Assembly: GCA_002869465.1 (NCBI GenBank) | Contig: PKSW01000430.1 | Coordinates: 1-7,580, forward strand | DNA: 7,580 nt | Direction: 5' to 3' | Origin: Marinilabiliales bacterium | GTDB taxonomy: Bacteria; Bacteroidota; Bacteroidia; Bacteroidales; F082 | In this document: positions 5,986-7,580 of the stretch, in pieces | Layout of the letters: each line of letters starts with the position of its first letter | Numbering within the stretch: position 1 is the first letter of the stretch | The notes under the pieces: generated by a model | Told to the model about the DNA's origin: nothing | Database searches by the model: none | The model's input: only the letters and a program-made list of their open reading frames with translations | Program-made: the position numbers and the translations under genes

Positions 5986-7188
5986 TTAGAATGCTACCTG
6001 GAAACGCATTTGAAAAATATTCGCTCTTCCCAGGTTCTTTACATTCGCATTTATATAATTCAACGTATATCGAACTGCCGGATTCAGGTACCAGTTTAAA
6101 CCAACGGTTATATCATTCAGAGTGCCGGCTTGAATATCATAATCATTAAAATCAATGGACGAATACCTTAAAGAAACTTCGAACGCCCCGGCACCACTTT
6201 TACCAAAATTCTTTTTGGGTTTGATCATATCAAATGCCGTTCTTGATTTACTGAAATTTTTATGCTCACCTGTTATAAACCAGCTGATAGTTGCAAAATA
6301 AGCATTAAAATAATACTGACTTTCAAAGAGTGTTGATATCGGAGCAGGATTCGCAATAACAAAAGTATAGGCACCCTGAAAGGCCAGCGGCCCTAATATC
6401 AAAGCTAGTCCGCCATTGACTTGATGCTGATCTTGCAGCGCATCAACACTTAATTTCAAATAACTGGGTGCCAGATGGGCCTCAGGCTTTGCTGTAATTG
6501 CTGATGCCTCCTGGTTGTCAAAATGGTAAGAATACGCCAGATCAATATTAAACACTTTATATCCATTCCTGGTATTATAAACAGGCAGGGTTGAAATTCT
6601 TCCTGTTATTTGGTATTTATCTCCGGAGTACTTACCCAGGTTATTCGAAGGAACAAAATAACCTGCCTGCCAGGCGATCCGACCATCCAGATAATCATTA
6701 AACAGCATCACTCCCAAATCACGATCATGATCAAACTGATTGGTGAGTGGCCGTTCCATTTCAGTAATGCTGTTAGAACTGGTAAGCATTTCCATACCAA
6801 ATGGTTGCTTGAAATTACCTGCCTGAAAATTTCCGACAAATGGTATTTTAGTAATCGTTAAATAAACATCTTTAAGAACTACTTTGGCAGGTGCAAAATC
6901 CACTTGTAACTTGAATTTCACATTACTAAATAAAGTACCGGAAGTATAAAGTCTAGCCCTCCTTATTTCAGAGCCATTTTCAGCTGTATAATGAGCATTT
7001 AGTGAATCATCCTGGTTAATGAACATGATATCATACTGAATCCGTCCACCCATTTTTATTTTAAAATCTCCATCGACGCTTTCCACGTGTATGCCTTTAT
7101 CCCAATATGTAGTAAACTTGTTTTTATCTTGTGCGGTAACTAATTGAAAAAAAACGATAAAGAAAAGTAGGGGCAATATTTTTTTCAT
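5986..7188 (-). CDS. Outer-membrane porin of the phosphate-selective OprO/OprP family
   Basis: A 400-residue beta-barrel with a signal peptide (MKKILPLLFFIVFFQLVTA, cleavage likely before Q20). Family segments in order: FKIKMGGRIQYD (42-53), EIRRARLYTSGTL (74-86), FKLQVDFA (92-99), LKDVYLT (105-111), AGNFKQPFGME (123-133) and LTSSNSITEMER (135-146). Near the C-terminus are GAFEVSLRYS (334-343) and DITVGLNWYLNP (359-370). The protein ends in Phe, as expected for a BAM-inserted barrel. The founding members conduct phosphate and polyphosphate; in Bacteroidota the family is common and its substrates are mostly not known, so phosphate selectivity should not be assumed. No Pho-type control is evident. 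It is the first gene of a two-gene minus-strand unit with the THEP1-like NTPase, driven from the gap shared with prmC. Confidence 0.9.
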   Translation of the reverse strand: MKKILPLLFFIVFFQLVTAQDKNKFTTYWDKGIHVESVDGDFKIKMGGRIQYDIMFINQDDSLNAHYTAENGSEIRRARLYTSGTLFSNVKFKLQVDFAPAKVVLKDVYLTITKIPFVGNFQAGNFKQPFGMEMLTSSNSITEMERPLTNQFDHDRDLGVMLFNDYLDGRIAWQAGYFVPSNNLGKYSGDKYQITGRISTLPVYNTRNGYKVFNIDLAYSYHFDNQEASAITAKPEAHLAPSYLKLSVDALQDQHQVNGGLALILGPLAFQGAYTFVIANPAPISTLFESQYYFNAYFATISWFITGEHKNFSKSRTAFDMIKPKKNFGKSGAGAFEVSLRYSSIDFNDYDIQAGTLNDITVGLNWYLNPAVRYTLNYINANVKNLGRANIFQMRFQVAF

Positions 7189-7209
7189 TCAATTAAAATG
7201 ATTAATGAG

Positions 7210-7217
7210 CAAAAATA
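7210..7217 (-). promoter_or_regulatory. Probable -7 element for the porin-NTPase operon
   Basis: On the minus strand TATTTTTG matches TAnnTTTG exactly, 21 bases before the porin ATG at 7188. Transcription would start near 7204, giving a leader of about 16 bases. No -33 TTTG is visible at the standard spacing. Confidence 0.45.
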
Positions 7218-7244
7218 AGATTTTAAACATGCCCATGAATTCTT

Positions 7245-7252
7245 TAATATTG
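7245..7252 (+). promoter_or_regulatory. Possible -7 element for prmC
   Basis: TAATATTG differs from TAnnTTTG at one position and ends only 5 bases before the prmC ATG at 7258. If used, the transcript would be leaderless or nearly so. No -33 match is seen, so support is weak. Confidence 0.25.
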
Positions 7253-7257
7253 CAATC

Positions 7258-7580
7258 ATGATTTGGAAAAACAACCTGCTTATAGATCTGAGGACGGCGT
7301 ATCAAAAAATGCTCTCTGAAAAATATGAACCTGGCGAGAGTATACAGTTACTGGATATTGTCATTGAATCCTTTTTTGGTTATTCAAGGATTGGGATGGC
7401 ACTGGATCCGGGAATCAGGTTAAGTGAATCTGAGATACTCAAATTGCACGCAGCAGTAAAAGAACTCCTTGCATATAAACCGGTACAATATATCATTGGA
7501 AAAACCCGGTTCCTGGATATTGAATTATCGGTAAACGAATCCGTTTTAATTCCACGACCGGAAACTGAAGAATTGGTTCA
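7258..7580 (+). CDS. prmC: Peptide chain release factor N5-glutamine methyltransferase (partial, runs off the right edge)
   Basis: The first 107 codons of PrmC (HemK), which methylates the Gln of the GGQ motif in release factors RF1 and RF2 using S-adenosylmethionine. The visible part is the N-terminal helical domain (residues 1 to about 72), followed by the family's highly conserved junction: KPVQYIIGKTRFLDIELSV (74-92) and VLIPRPETEELV (96-107). The SAM-binding motif and the catalytic NPPY lie beyond the edge and cannot be checked. The start at 7258 is the only in-frame ATG nearby and gives a normal N-terminus. It is divergent from the porin operon across 69 bases. Confidence 0.92.
   Translation, partial: MIWKNNLLIDLRTAYQKMLSEKYEPGESIQLLDIVIESFFGYSRIGMALDPGIRLSESEILKLHAAVKELLAYKPVQYIIGKTRFLDIELSVNESVLIPRPETEELV

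Noticed and set aside
1..7580. Mobile elements, CRISPR arrays, tRNA genes or a defence or biosynthetic system
   Set aside because: No transposase or integrase, direct-repeat array, cloverleaf sequence, terminal repeat or defence or biosynthesis domain was seen on either strand. Composition appears even apart from the rpsP tail.

Overview
The window looks like a core-genome segment of a Bacteroidota bacterium. The DNA is AT-rich, the genes lack obvious Shine-Dalgarno sequences, and most intergenic gaps carry the Bacteroidota-type -7 promoter element TAnnTTTG (five exact matches and two one-mismatch versions). The protein families also fit: an S16 with an extended tail, an exonuclease domain resembling the N-terminus of Bacteroidota DnaE, a PorT-type beta-barrel protein and an OprO/P-type porin. 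The lineage below phylum level cannot be resolved by eye. There is no tRNA, rRNA, insertion sequence, CRISPR array or phage gene, and no gap between genes exceeds about 160 bases.

Layout. On the left edge, a minus-strand gene runs off the window. Its 235 visible codons are a complete DEDDh 3'-5' exonuclease domain, most likely the N-terminal proofreading part of DNA polymerase III alpha. It is divergent from a plus-strand gene for an unrecognised lipoprotein (866-1510). Next comes a translation and RNA-modification cluster on the plus strand: rpsP (S16, with a very long Glu/Lys-rich tail), a clear terminator, then rimM, a TrmN6-type tRNA methyltransferase overlapping rimM by one base, and a lipoprotein-anchored class I glutamine amidotransferase-like hydrolase (peptidase C26/PuuD type). 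This block ends tail to tail, only 5 bases from a minus-strand gene for a small outer-membrane beta-barrel protein. Upstream of that, on the minus strand, a two-gene unit encodes an OprO/P-family porin and a THEP1-like P-loop NTPase, 9 bases apart. The porin promoter region is shared with the divergent prmC (release-factor glutamine methyltransferase), which runs off the right edge.

How the genes relate. rpsP, rimM, trmN6 and prmC all serve ribosome assembly, tRNA modification or translation termination. The left-edge gene serves replication fidelity. Four of the remaining five products (two lipoproteins and two beta-barrels) are predicted to sit in the envelope. No defence system, biosynthetic cluster or other clearly new multi-gene system is visible. 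The points most worth following up are the giant S16 tail with internal 36-base repeats, the exported glutamine-amidotransferase-fold enzyme, the porin-NTPase pairing, and the unrecognised lipoprotein.
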